A stretch of DNA of 14,793 nt from F1-60-MAGs149 sp044369995 (GTDB lineage Bacteria > Actinomycetota > Thermoleophilia > Gaiellales > F1-60-MAGs149): contig JBILWG010000029.1 of assembly GCA_044369995.1 (NCBI GenBank), forward strand, positions 1 through 14,793. Reading direction: 5' to 3'. Both the position numbers and the translations under genes were made by a program. Shown here in pieces: positions 7,427 through 13,817 of the stretch. Position 1 is the first letter of the stretch, and each line of letters starts with the position of its first letter. The notes under the pieces were generated by a model. It had not been told where the DNA came from and ran no database searches. It saw nothing but the letters and a program-made list of their open reading frames with translations.

Positions 7427-8590
7427 TTGCACCGTCGCCTGCCCCTCACTCCGTCCCGTCGTCTCCTCGCCCTCGCCACGCTCGTGGTGGCGCTCGTTGC
7501 CGCGCTGCCGGCGCAGGCCGCTCCGAAGCAGGAGATCGCCAGCAAGCGCGCCCAGGCTGAGGCAGCGCGTGCGGAGCTGGCCAAGCTCGGCGCTGAGCTC
7601 GAGCCCGCCATCGAGCGGTACAACCGCTCCGTCGTGCAGCTCAAGGAGGTCAACGCCGAGATCGCATTCAACCAGCGCCAGATCAAGGTGACCGAGCAGA
7701 ACCTGCGCGTTTCGCAGACCGAGCTCGACGCCAAGCTCGAGCAGTCGTACCGCGTCGGCGAGCCCGACCTGTTCGCCTCCGTGCTCGGCCAGGAGACGCT
7801 GTCGCAGGTGCTTGCCGTGACCGACCTGTTCGACCGCTCGCAGCGGCAGGCCGCCGATATGGTCGGGGACCTCCGCTCGACGAAAGCCAGCCTCAAGCAG
7901 CAGCGGCGCAGCCTCGAAGTCGCGCAGGACCGCGCGCAGGCGCTCCGGGCCGAGCGCGCCGCGGAGAAGCGGCGCATCGACGCCGGCATCGCGCAGAGCC
8001 AGCAGCTGGTCGCGGGCCTCGAGGACGAGATCCAGCAGTTGATCGCCGAGGAGGCCGCTCGCCAGGAACGGCTGCGGCAGCAGGCGCTCGCGGCGCTCGC
8101 CGCCCAGCAGGCTGCCACCAACGCCCCCGGCAACGACGAGGTGGCGATCGGTGGATCCGTCGCCGACGCGGCAACGGCGGAGAGCGGCTCGGCCGCCGGC
8201 GCAGAGCCCGCCCCTGCCCCCGTCGAGCTACCGCCGACCGATGGCTCCATTGGTGCGCAGGCCGTCTCGATCGCGATGCAGTACCTCGGCACGCCGTACG
8301 TGTGGGGTGGTGGGTCACCGGGCGGCTTCGACTGCTCGGGCCTCACGTCCTACGTCTACGCCCAGCTCGGCATCGGCCTCAGCCACTACACCGGTTCGCA
8401 GTGGAACGAGGGCACCCGCGTGCCGGCCGATCAGCTGCTGCCGGGTGATCTGGTGTTCTTCCACTCGGATCTCCACCACATGGGCATGTACATCGGCAAT
8501 GGGCAGATGATCCACGCACCGCAGACCGGCGATGTCGTCAAGATCTCCCCGTTGATGGACGCCTACGCGGGCGCCGTCCGCCCGTACTGA
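7427..8590 (+). CDS. Secreted coiled-coil NlpC/P60 peptidoglycan endopeptidase
   Basis: This 387-residue protein is predicted to cut peptide cross-links of the cell wall, like the actinobacterial RipA or firmicute CwlO group. Residues 1-31 are a signal peptide (MHRRLPLTPSRR, a hydrophobic stretch, then ALPAQA). Residues about 35-230 are a long charged coiled coil rich in Ala, Glu, Gln and Arg. A Pro/Ala/Ser-rich linker of about 30 residues precedes the NlpC/P60 domain from about residue 255. The catalytic residues are present: Cys303 in DCSGLTS, His351 in HHMGMYIG and His363 in MIHAP. The coiled coil usually holds such enzymes inactive or docks them to a regulator. The start is TTG 7427, the only site that gives a compact signal peptide; a weak GAGAG lies about 9 nt upstream. 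It is divergent from the surface-protein genes. Confidence 0.92.
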   Translation: MHRRLPLTPSRRLLALATLVVALVAALPAQAAPKQEIASKRAQAEAARAELAKLGAELEPAIERYNRSVVQLKEVNAEIAFNQRQIKVTEQNLRVSQTELDAKLEQSYRVGEPDLFASVLGQETLSQVLAVTDLFDRSQRQAADMVGDLRSTKASLKQQRRSLEVAQDRAQALRAERAAEKRRIDAGIAQSQQLVAGLEDEIQQLIAEEAARQERLRQQALAALAAQQAATNAPGNDEVAIGGSVADAATAESGSAAGAEPAPAPVELPPTDGSIGAQAVSIAMQYLGTPYVWGGGSPGGFDCSGLTSYVYAQLGIGLSHYTGSQWNEGTRVPADQLLPGDLVFFHSDLHHMGMYIGNGQMIHAPQTGDVVKISPLMDAYAGAVRPY

Positions 8591-8614
8591 GGCGGCGTCG
8601 TCGAGCCGCGACAG

Positions 8615-8628
8615 GCGCGGCGCCGCGC
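8615..8628. repeat. Perfect 14-bp GC palindrome between the NlpC/P60 gene and the tRNA
   Basis: GCGCGGCGCCGCGC is its own reverse complement. It also overlaps a second hairpin, GCCGCG-acagg-CGCGGC (8605-8621), just after the hydrolase stop. It occupies the expected -35 position of the tRNA promoter. It could act as a weak terminator for the upstream gene, as a protein site, or be a chance GC palindrome. Confidence 0.3.
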
Positions 8629-8635
8629 GGACTCG

Positions 8636-8643
8636 GGTATTCT
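8636..8643 (+). promoter_or_regulatory. Probable extended -10 box of the tRNA-Arg gene
   Basis: GGTATTCT contains TATTCT, the box closest to a TATAAT consensus in this window, and ends 12 nt before the mature tRNA 5' end. That leaves room for a start near 8650 and a short 5' leader removed by RNase P. The GGTAnnCT form is shared with the boxes at 9740, 12911 and 13804. Confidence 0.5.
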
Positions 8644-8655
8644 CCCGCTCGCTGC

Positions 8656-8728
8656 GCGCCCGTAGCTCAGCGGATAGAGCGCTGCCCTGCGGAGGCAGAG
8701 GTCGGACGTTCGAGTCGTCCCGGGCGCA
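8656..8728 (+). tRNA. tRNA-Arg, anticodon GCG
   Basis: All arms fold by eye: acceptor GCGCCCG/CGGGCGC, D stem GCTC/GAGC with an 8-nt loop, anticodon stem CTGCC/GGCAG, a 5-nt variable region AGGTC, and T stem GGACG/CGTCC with loop TTCGAGT. The anticodon loop CTGCGGA puts GCG at 8689-8691, reading Arg codon CGC (and CGU by wobble). A20 in the D loop, C35 and G36 are arginine identity elements, and the discriminator base is A. The 3' CCA is not encoded. Bacteria normally use anticodon ACG, edited to ICG, for these codons, so G at position 34 is unusual. Confidence 0.93.
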
Positions 8729-8735
8729 CTACGCG

Positions 8736-8763
8736 GAGGGTTCCGGTTTCGACCGGGACCCTC
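8736..8763 (+). terminator. Hairpin terminator after the tRNA
   Basis: GAGGGTTCCGGT, a TTCG loop, and ACCGGGACCCTC form a 12-bp stem with one G-U pair, closed by a stable UUCG-type tetraloop. TTCGCGTTT follows, which is a short and imperfect U-tract. It begins 8 nt after the tRNA. The stem is symmetrical enough to stop transcription from the convergent ygfZ-like gene too, whose stop codon is 31 bp away. Confidence 0.8.
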
Positions 8764-8794
8764 TTCGCGTTTGGCGCCGAGCAGCGACGGGCGG

Positions 8795-9685
8795 CTACGC
8801 CAGCGTGGTGGCCGTCGTTGCGCCCGCCGTCAGCGCCGCGCCCTCGGGGACTTCGACGCGCACGATGCCGATCGCGCGCGGAACGTCGAGCCACGGTGGT
8901 CCCGCCACGGACGTGACGACGCCGGCCTCCTTGCCCTCGAGCTCGAGCACCGTACCGGGCTCCACCGATGCCGAGAGCGCGAGTCGCCGGGGGCCCCGGT
9001 TGGCATGGCCACGGCGGTGGAGCCGCGTGACAGGCTCCTGGCCGATGAAGCAGCCCTTGTCGAACGACACCGCGGTCTCGACGAGATCGACCTCCGCTGG
9101 CATCCAGCGCTCATCGACGTCGAAGCCGAGGCGCACCTCGCCAGACTCGACGCGCAGTGCCTCGACCGCGTCGATCGTGACGAGCAGGGCACCTGACTGC
9201 ACGGCCGTCGCGATGGCAGGCGCAAGCTCTGCCGCCGGCACGATCACGTCGAGTCGCGGCAGGGTGCCAAGCGTCGTCCAGCAGGACGTCCCGTCGACAT
9301 CGATGGTCGCGGCGGCAGGACCGATCAGCGACACCAGCGACCAGTCGGCCGAGGCCGTGATCGTCACCTTCGAAGCGAGGCGGTAGCGCGTCAACTGGCG
9401 CACCAGGGCATCGGCAGCTACCGGCTCGACCGTCAGGAGAAACTGCTCACCCCCGCGACGCGTGACGCGCAGGTCGGCGAGCACCTTCGCCTTCGGCGTG
9501 AGCAGCAACGCTCGACGCGACGCGCCGTCGGCGAGGCCCGTCAGGTTCTGCGTGAGCAGATTCTGCAGAAACGCCTCGGCATCAGGCCCCTCGACAGCGA
9601 CGAAGGCCCGCGGTGGTGCGAGCACGCCGACACCGGTGCGCAGCGCGGAGAGCTGATCGGCGGAAGCGGCAGGCGTTGGCATCAT
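8795..9685 (-). CDS. ygfZ: YgfZ/GcvT-family folate-binding protein (tRNA-modifying/Fe-S-related)
   Basis: This 296-residue protein belongs to the GcvT-fold family of YgfZ/IBA57, which bind tetrahydrofolate and support repair or activity of certain Fe-S enzymes, including tRNA thiolation enzymes. The diagnostic K-G-C-(F/Y)-x-G-Q-E motif is present at residues 210-217 (KGCFIGQEPVTR), with Cys212 the conserved cysteine. Upstream lie the usual N-terminal VEGPDAEAFLQNLLTQN segment and the LRVESGEVRLGFDVD segment before the motif. Length and motif position fit the family, and it lacks the larger size of glycine-cleavage T-protein. Two adjacent ATGs (9685 and 9682) are possible starts, with no clear ribosome binding site. 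It is transcribed divergently from the PAP2-like gene and converges on the tRNA terminator. The gene symbol is by family resemblance. Confidence 0.88.
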   Translation of the reverse strand: MMPTPAASADQLSALRTGVGVLAPPRAFVAVEGPDAEAFLQNLLTQNLTGLADGASRRALLLTPKAKVLADLRVTRRGGEQFLLTVEPVAADALVRQLTRYRLASKVTITASADWSLVSLIGPAAATIDVDGTSCWTTLGTLPRLDVIVPAAELAPAIATAVQSGALLVTIDAVEALRVESGEVRLGFDVDERWMPAEVDLVETAVSFDKGCFIGQEPVTRLHRRGHANRGPRRLALSASVEPGTVLELEGKEAGVVTSVAGPPWLDVPRAIGIVRVEVPEGAALTAGATTATTLA

Positions 9686-9688
9686 CCG

Positions 9689-9711
9689 GAGGTTCGCACA
9701 CCTCGCAGGTG
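9689..9711. promoter_or_regulatory. Overlapping AGGT/ACCT inverted repeats in a divergent promoter region
   Basis: GAGGT-tcgcac-ACCTC (9689-9704) overlaps CACCT-cgc-AGGTG (9699-9711), sharing the middle ACCT half-site. Another AGGT lies at 9739-9742, next to the predicted -10 of the rightward gene. The repeats sit directly upstream of the ygfZ-like start, where a repressor could block it. No regulator gene is adjacent and the site family is unknown to me. Confidence 0.35.
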
Positions 9712-9739
9712 CGGTTGCCCCACACGGCCAAGCAGGGGA

Positions 9740-9747
9740 GGTACCCT
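9740..9747 (+). promoter_or_regulatory. Probable extended -10 box of the PAP2/methyltransferase/mannosyltransferase cluster
   Basis: GGTACCCT fits the GGTAnnCT form shared with three other starts in this window. Transcription would start near 9754, leaving a leader of about 15 nt with GAG near its 5' end before the GTG at 9769. No -35 hexamer is evident at normal spacing. Confidence 0.4.
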
Positions 9748-9768
9748 GCGACGGAGAACGCTGCTTTG

Positions 9769-10758
9769 GTGCCGTCCGACACCCATCCTGCCCACGGCCC
9801 CATTGAGGTCGCTCCGCTCCTACCGGGTCCCGATCCGGTCTGGACGCGCAACCGCGTGATCGCGCTGATCCTCGCGTACCTCGTCGGCCTCGGCGGCATG
9901 GTGCTGTTCAAGGGTGTCTACCTCTCGCCCGACCGGTACTTCCTGATCCTGCTCGTGCCCGCGCTCGTGCTCGGCGTCGCGCGGGGCTACGTGCGCGACT
10001 TCCTGCCGATGATCGTCGCGATCCTGATCTACGAGCAGTTGCGCGGGCTCGCCCACCTCGCCAACCCCGAGCCGTACTACATGCCGCATCTCCTGTTCGA
10101 CGAGGTGATCTTCTTCGGACGCAATGCCACCGTCGTGCTGCAGGACTGGATGTGGACGGGCACCGTGCAGTGGTACGACCAGGTGCTTGGTCTGCTCAAT
10201 CGCGCGCACTTCATCGTGCCGCCGACCCTGCTCTTCATCATCTGGCTCGATCGCCGCGAGCACTACTACCGCTGCGCCACCGCGCTGGTTGCAACCTCGC
10301 TGATCGGCGCCTTCATCTTCCTCGTCTACCCGGCCGCACCGCCGTGGGCCGCCGCGGAAATCGGACTCCTGCCCGAGATGACCAAGATCGGGTACGCCCA
10401 GGCCGCGGCAGCGCCTGTGTCCGCGAACAAGTCGTTCATCGAGAGCCTGATGCTGCCCAATCCGTACGCCGCCGTGCCGAGCCTCCACACGGGCTACTCG
10501 ACCCTCGTCGCGATCTTCGCGCTGACGTGGAAGCGCCGGTTCGGCTACGTGATGCTGCTCTACCCGCTGACGATGTACTTCTGCATCGTGTACTTCGCCG
10601 ATCACTACATTTCCGATATCCTCGTCGGGATCGCCGTCGCCCTGCTCGGCTGGTGGGTGGCCGGTCGCATGATCAATCGCCCGTTCGGGCTCGGCCCCCT
10701 CGCCGGGCCGTTCTCCCCGCCGATCTCAACCGCACGCTTCGGAAGGCCGACTCGATGA
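9769..10758 (+). CDS. PAP2_3/Aur1-Ipt1-like integral membrane phosphatase or phosphotransferase
   Basis: A 329-residue polytopic membrane protein with about six hydrophobic helices. It has the PAP2-superfamily core: YPAAPPW at 187-193, PSLH at 237-240 (His240), and ADHYISDILVG at 277-287 with catalytic-type His279. The APPW motif and the arrangement match the PAP2_3 (Aur1/Ipt1) branch, which removes or transfers phospho-head groups of lipids such as inositol phosphate. The substrate cannot be read from sequence. I chose GTG 9769, with TTG 9766 as the alternative, because the region further upstream is Arg-rich and would lie before the predicted promoter. It is the first gene of a cluster: its TGA overlaps the next gene's ATG (ATGA), which implies translational coupling. 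Confidence 0.85.
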   Translation: MPSDTHPAHGPIEVAPLLPGPDPVWTRNRVIALILAYLVGLGGMVLFKGVYLSPDRYFLILLVPALVLGVARGYVRDFLPMIVAILIYEQLRGLAHLANPEPYYMPHLLFDEVIFFGRNATVVLQDWMWTGTVQWYDQVLGLLNRAHFIVPPTLLFIIWLDRREHYYRCATALVATSLIGAFIFLVYPAAPPWAAAEIGLLPEMTKIGYAQAAAAPVSANKSFIESLMLPNPYAAVPSLHTGYSTLVAIFALTWKRRFGYVMLLYPLTMYFCIVYFADHYISDILVGIAVALLGWWVAGRMINRPFGLGPLAGPFSPPISTARFGRPTR

Positions 10759-11726
10759 GCAAGGACCAGCAGCAGGAGACCGCCGAGACGACGGCGCAGG
10801 ATCGCCGCCCGAAGGCCGAGGTGTTCGTCTGCTGTCCGCTGTGCGGCGCCGACGATTACCGCGTCAAGGTCGAGGACACGATCGGCGCGCGCGTCGCCGA
10901 CCCGCGCGTCCACTACACGTGCACGTCGAGCGCGTTCGGCGAGCATGGTCGCATCGTCGAGTGCCGTTCCTGCCATCTCGTCTACATGAATCCCCGGCCG
11001 CACCACGAGGCGGTCGTCGAGAACTACGGCGACGTCGAGGATCAGTCGTACATCGACGAGGAGCAGGGGCGCATCGAGACCTTCGCCGAGAGCCTCGCCC
11101 ACGTGCAGCGGTACCGCCGGTCGGGCCACCTGCTCGACGTCGGCTGCCACGTCGGCACGTTCCTGACCCTTGCACAGGACGCCGGCTTCGACGTCGCGGG
11201 CGTCGAGCCGTCGCGCTGGGGTGCCGAGATCGCCAACTCGCGGATCGACGGGCACGTGCACTGCGGTGCGATCGAGGATGCGCCGCTGCCCGAGGGCGGC
11301 TACGACGTGATCACCCTGTGGGACGTCATCGAGCACCTGCCCGACCCGGCGCTCGACATCCGGGCGATCTACGCGGCCCTGCGCCCCGGAGGGATCTTCG
11401 CCGTCTCCACGATGGATGTCGAATCGCTGTTCGCCAAGGCCTTCGGCAAGCGCTGGCCGTGGTACATGCAGATGCACCTCGTGTATTTCTCGCGCCAGAC
11501 GCTCTGCGAGATGCTGCGCCGCGAGGGCTTCCAGATCGCCGAGGTCTCCACCCACGTGCGTCGCGTCCGCCTGACGTACCTCGCCTCGCGCCTCGACGCC
11601 TACTCGCCGACCATCGGTCGTCTCGCGACCGCCGTGCTCGACAAGGTCGGGCTGGCTGAGCGCACGGTGGGGGTCAGCTTCGGCGATATCTTCACCGTCA
11701 TCGCGCGCAAGCCCGAGTCCGCCTAG
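10755..11726 (+). CDS. Zinc-ribbon class I SAM-dependent methyltransferase
   Basis: This 323-residue soluble enzyme begins with a probable zinc ribbon (CPLC at 27-30 and CRSC at 70-73). A Rossmann methyltransferase domain follows: SAM-binding motif I LLDVGCHVGTFL at about 127-137, acidic loop residue Glu151 in GVEPS, and DVITLWDVIEHLPDP at about 184-198, as in the UbiG/Methyltransf_23 type. Proteins with this N-terminal Cys module plus a UbiG-like domain are common in surface-sugar and lipid pathways. The acceptor is unknown here. The start codon overlaps the upstream PAP2-like stop, and the PIG-V-like mannosyltransferase begins 5 bp downstream, so methylation of the same glycolipid or glycan is a reasonable inference. 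Confidence 0.87.
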   Translation: MSKDQQQETAETTAQDRRPKAEVFVCCPLCGADDYRVKVEDTIGARVADPRVHYTCTSSAFGEHGRIVECRSCHLVYMNPRPHHEAVVENYGDVEDQSYIDEEQGRIETFAESLAHVQRYRRSGHLLDVGCHVGTFLTLAQDAGFDVAGVEPSRWGAEIANSRIDGHVHCGAIEDAPLPEGGYDVITLWDVIEHLPDPALDIRAIYAALRPGGIFAVSTMDVESLFAKAFGKRWPWYMQMHLVYFSRQTLCEMLRREGFQIAEVSTHVRRVRLTYLASRLDAYSPTIGRLATAVLDKVGLAERTVGVSFGDIFTVIARKPESA

Positions 11727-11731
11727 CGCCG

Positions 11732-12895
11732 ATGGCCGTCGCCGCCGTCGATGCGCCACGTGTGCGGGCGCGCTTGGACGGCTGGCGGTATCCGCTCGCG
11801 ATCGGCGTGCTGTCGCGCGTCTTCTCCATGCTCGTGGTCGGCGCGATCGGCCTCGCGCGTCGCGAGGACGGCTCGAGCGTGCTCGACGCGATGCTCGATC
11901 CGTTCGGCAAGTGGGACGGGATCTGGTACCAGCGCATCGCGGACTACGGGTACGACCCGACCGTCGCGCACGGCAATGGCGTCGCCTTCTCGCCGCTCTA
12001 TCCGCTGATGGTGCGCGAGGTGGCGGCGACCCTCTCGGTCACCTACCTCGTCGCCGGCGTGATCGTCTCGACCGTCTGCTTCCTGCTCGCGATCGTGCTG
12101 CTGCACGGGCTGATCGCCCGGCGCTCTGGCGAGCGTGTCGCGCGCACGGCGGTCTGGCTGACGGCGTTCTTCCCCGTCGCGTACCTCTTCTCGTCGGTCT
12201 ACACGGAGAGCCTCTACCTGCTGCTGACGGTGCTGACCTTCGTCCTGCTCGAGCGCGGCTGGGTGCTTGGCTCCAGCATCATCGGCGCGCTGACGGTGCT
12301 GGCGCGCCCGCAGGGCATCCTGCTGACGCCGGCGCTCGCGCTGCGCGTGTGGAAGGACGAGGGGCGCCGCCCGAGCTGGCGGCTGGCGTTGCGGCTCTCG
12401 CCCCTCCTCTTGCTGCCGCTCGCCTACGTGGCCTTCGGTGCGTACCTCTACTACCGCACCGGCAACCCCTTCGCGACGCAGACGGCGCAGGCGGCCGGGT
12501 GGGGTCGCGGCGTCAATGTGCTGCTGGTGCTGGGGCTTCCGATCGCGATCCTGAACGGCCTCTACGTCGGTCTGCACGACACCTCGCGCTTGATGTACAT
12601 CCTCGACACGGCGTTCGCGATGACGTGGGGTCTCCTGCTGATCGAGGGTCTGATCCGCAAGCGCCTGCCGGGCGAGTACCTCCTCTACGGCGCGCTGGCG
12701 GTGATCCTGCCGGTGCTCGCGGGCACCTATCTCGCGCTCCCGCGCTACGGCATGGGCATCTTCGTCGTGATGTGGCTTGCCGCGATCCACGTCGCCTCCC
12801 GCCCGCGGCTGTCACGCGGCCTCAAGGTCGCACTGCCGCTGGCCCTGATCGGCACGGCCGTCGTCTCGCTCGGCTTCGAGCACTACACGCCGTAG
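11732..12895 (+). CDS. PIG-V-like GT-C mannosyltransferase, multi-pass membrane protein
   Basis: A 387-residue protein with roughly eight to ten hydrophobic segments. The first loop carries WDGIWYQRIADYGY at 61-74, where the Asp after Trp is the usual GT-C catalytic or donor-binding acid. FSPLYPLM at 86-93 and FSSVYTESLYLLL follow, the pattern of the PIG-V mannosyltransferase family. Actinobacterial relatives use polyprenyl-phosphate mannose on the outer face of the membrane. The exact acceptor (phosphatidylinositol mannoside, another lipid, or protein) is not shown by sequence. ATG 11732 follows the methyltransferase stop by 5 bp with no visible ribosome binding site, so it depends on cotranscription and probably on reinitiation. 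It is the last gene of the cluster; a new promoter follows 15 bp after its stop. Confidence 0.83.
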   Translation: MAVAAVDAPRVRARLDGWRYPLAIGVLSRVFSMLVVGAIGLARREDGSSVLDAMLDPFGKWDGIWYQRIADYGYDPTVAHGNGVAFSPLYPLMVREVAATLSVTYLVAGVIVSTVCFLLAIVLLHGLIARRSGERVARTAVWLTAFFPVAYLFSSVYTESLYLLLTVLTFVLLERGWVLGSSIIGALTVLARPQGILLTPALALRVWKDEGRRPSWRLALRLSPLLLLPLAYVAFGAYLYYRTGNPFATQTAQAAGWGRGVNVLLVLGLPIAILNGLYVGLHDTSRLMYILDTAFAMTWGLLLIEGLIRKRLPGEYLLYGALAVILPVLAGTYLALPRYGMGIFVVMWLAAIHVASRPRLSRGLKVALPLALIGTAVVSLGFEHYTP

Positions 12896-12910
12896 GCGCG
12901 GTTTGCAGCG

Positions 12911-12918
12911 GGTAGGCT
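12911..12918 (+). promoter_or_regulatory. Leaderless-type -10 box of the amidinohydrolase gene
   Basis: GGTAGGCT lies 7 nt before ATG 12926, so the transcript would begin at or next to the start codon. No ribosome binding site is present. The ten bases GGTAGGCTTC recur exactly at 13804-13813, in front of the next gene. Confidence 0.5.
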
Positions 12919-12925
12919 TCTCGCC

Positions 12926-13786
12926 ATGTCCGATGCTCCTCGCTACGGCGTGCAGTCGATGGTCGATCCGCTGCGCCGCGTCCTCATCCGCCGACCCGTC
13001 ACCCACGGCGACTTCGCCGCCGCCGATTGGCGCGAGCCCGATCCGGCCCGGCTGACGGCCGAGCACGAGGCCTTCGGGGAACTGCTGGCGCACCTCGGCT
13101 GCGAGGTTGTGGTCGCTGCGCCGCTCGAGGGGCTCGTCGATTCCGTCTACGTCTGCGACCCGGTCTGGGTGTGCGGCCAGGGTGCGATCGTCCTGCAGTC
13201 CGCCAAGCCGCAGCGGGTCGGCGAGGGGGAGGGCATGGTGCCCGACCTCGAGGCCGCGGGCGTGCCGATCGTCGGACGGCTGACAGGTGCCGCGACCGCC
13301 GACGGCGGCGACATGGTCTGGCTCGACCACGAGACGCTGGCCGTGGCGCGCGGCTATCGCACCAATGCCGAGGCGCATCGTCAACTCGACGAGATCCTGG
13401 CGGCCGAGGGTGCGAAGACGCTGCGCTTCGACCTGCCGCACGATCGTGGCGCCGAGCACGTGCTGCATCTGATGAGCTTCATCTCGCCCGTCACGCTCGA
13501 CCTCGCAGTCGTGTTCGAGCCGCTCGCGCCCGTCACCCTCATGCAGGAGCTGCAGGAGCGCGGCATCGGCGTGATCTCCCTCGACGAGGACGAGTACTGG
13601 ACGATGGGCTGCAACATCCTCGCCACGGCCCCCGGCGTCGTCGTCGTGCTCGACGGCAATCCGAAGATCCGCCGCGCGATGGAGGCCAAGGGCATCGAGG
13701 TGCACGCGTACCAGGGCGCTGACGTGTCGCTGAAGGGCGATGGCGGCCCGACCTGCCTGACGCGCGAGCTGCTCCGCCAGCCATGA
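12926..13786 (+). CDS. DDAH/arginine-deiminase-like amidinohydrolase
   Basis: A 286-residue cytoplasmic enzyme of the amidinotransferase (pentein) superfamily, which cleaves or transfers the guanidine group of arginine-like substrates through a Cys thioester. Visible active-site elements are VCDPVWV around Asp78, TADGGDMVWL at 125-133, His181 in HLMSFIS, and nucleophile Cys277 in GGPTCLTR near the C-terminus. Length and motif order fit dimethylarginine dimethylaminohydrolase-type proteins rather than the ~410-residue arginine deiminases. The acid before GGD is Asp126 where, from memory, relatives usually have Glu. Methylarginine, arginine or a related guanidine are all possible substrates. 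It stands alone between its own leaderless-type promoter and another; no arginine-catabolism genes are adjacent. Confidence 0.85.
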   Translation: MSDAPRYGVQSMVDPLRRVLIRRPVTHGDFAAADWREPDPARLTAEHEAFGELLAHLGCEVVVAAPLEGLVDSVYVCDPVWVCGQGAIVLQSAKPQRVGEGEGMVPDLEAAGVPIVGRLTGAATADGGDMVWLDHETLAVARGYRTNAEAHRQLDEILAAEGAKTLRFDLPHDRGAEHVLHLMSFISPVTLDLAVVFEPLAPVTLMQELQERGIGVISLDEDEYWTMGCNILATAPGVVVVLDGNPKIRRAMEAKGIEVHAYQGADVSLKGDGGPTCLTRELLRQP

Positions 13787-13803
13787 CGTTCGACCACGCG
13801 GAC

Positions 13804-13811
13804 GGTAGGCT
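13804..13811 (+). promoter_or_regulatory. Leaderless-type -10 box of the C39-like gene
   Basis: GGTAGGCT ends 6 nt before ATG 13818, within the 31-bp gap after the amidinohydrolase stop. It is identical to the box at 12911 and there is no ribosome binding site, which again suggests a transcript starting at the ATG. Confidence 0.5.
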
Positions 13812-13817
13812 TCCGGC

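Noticed and set aside
9613..9768. Longer start (ATG 9613) for the PAP2-like gene
   Set aside because: The extra 52 residues are Arg/His-rich, overlap the start of the divergent ygfZ-like gene, and lie mostly upstream of the predicted -10 box.
10605..11759. 384-codon minus-strand open frame opposite the methyltransferase
   Set aside because: It is a mirror of the real coding frame with low-complexity Arg/Asp/Leu content. The plus-strand frame has clear zinc-ribbon and SAM motifs.
12890..12925. Terminator between the mannosyltransferase and amidinohydrolase genes
   Set aside because: No stem of useful length or U-run is visible in the short gap, only the promoter-like box.
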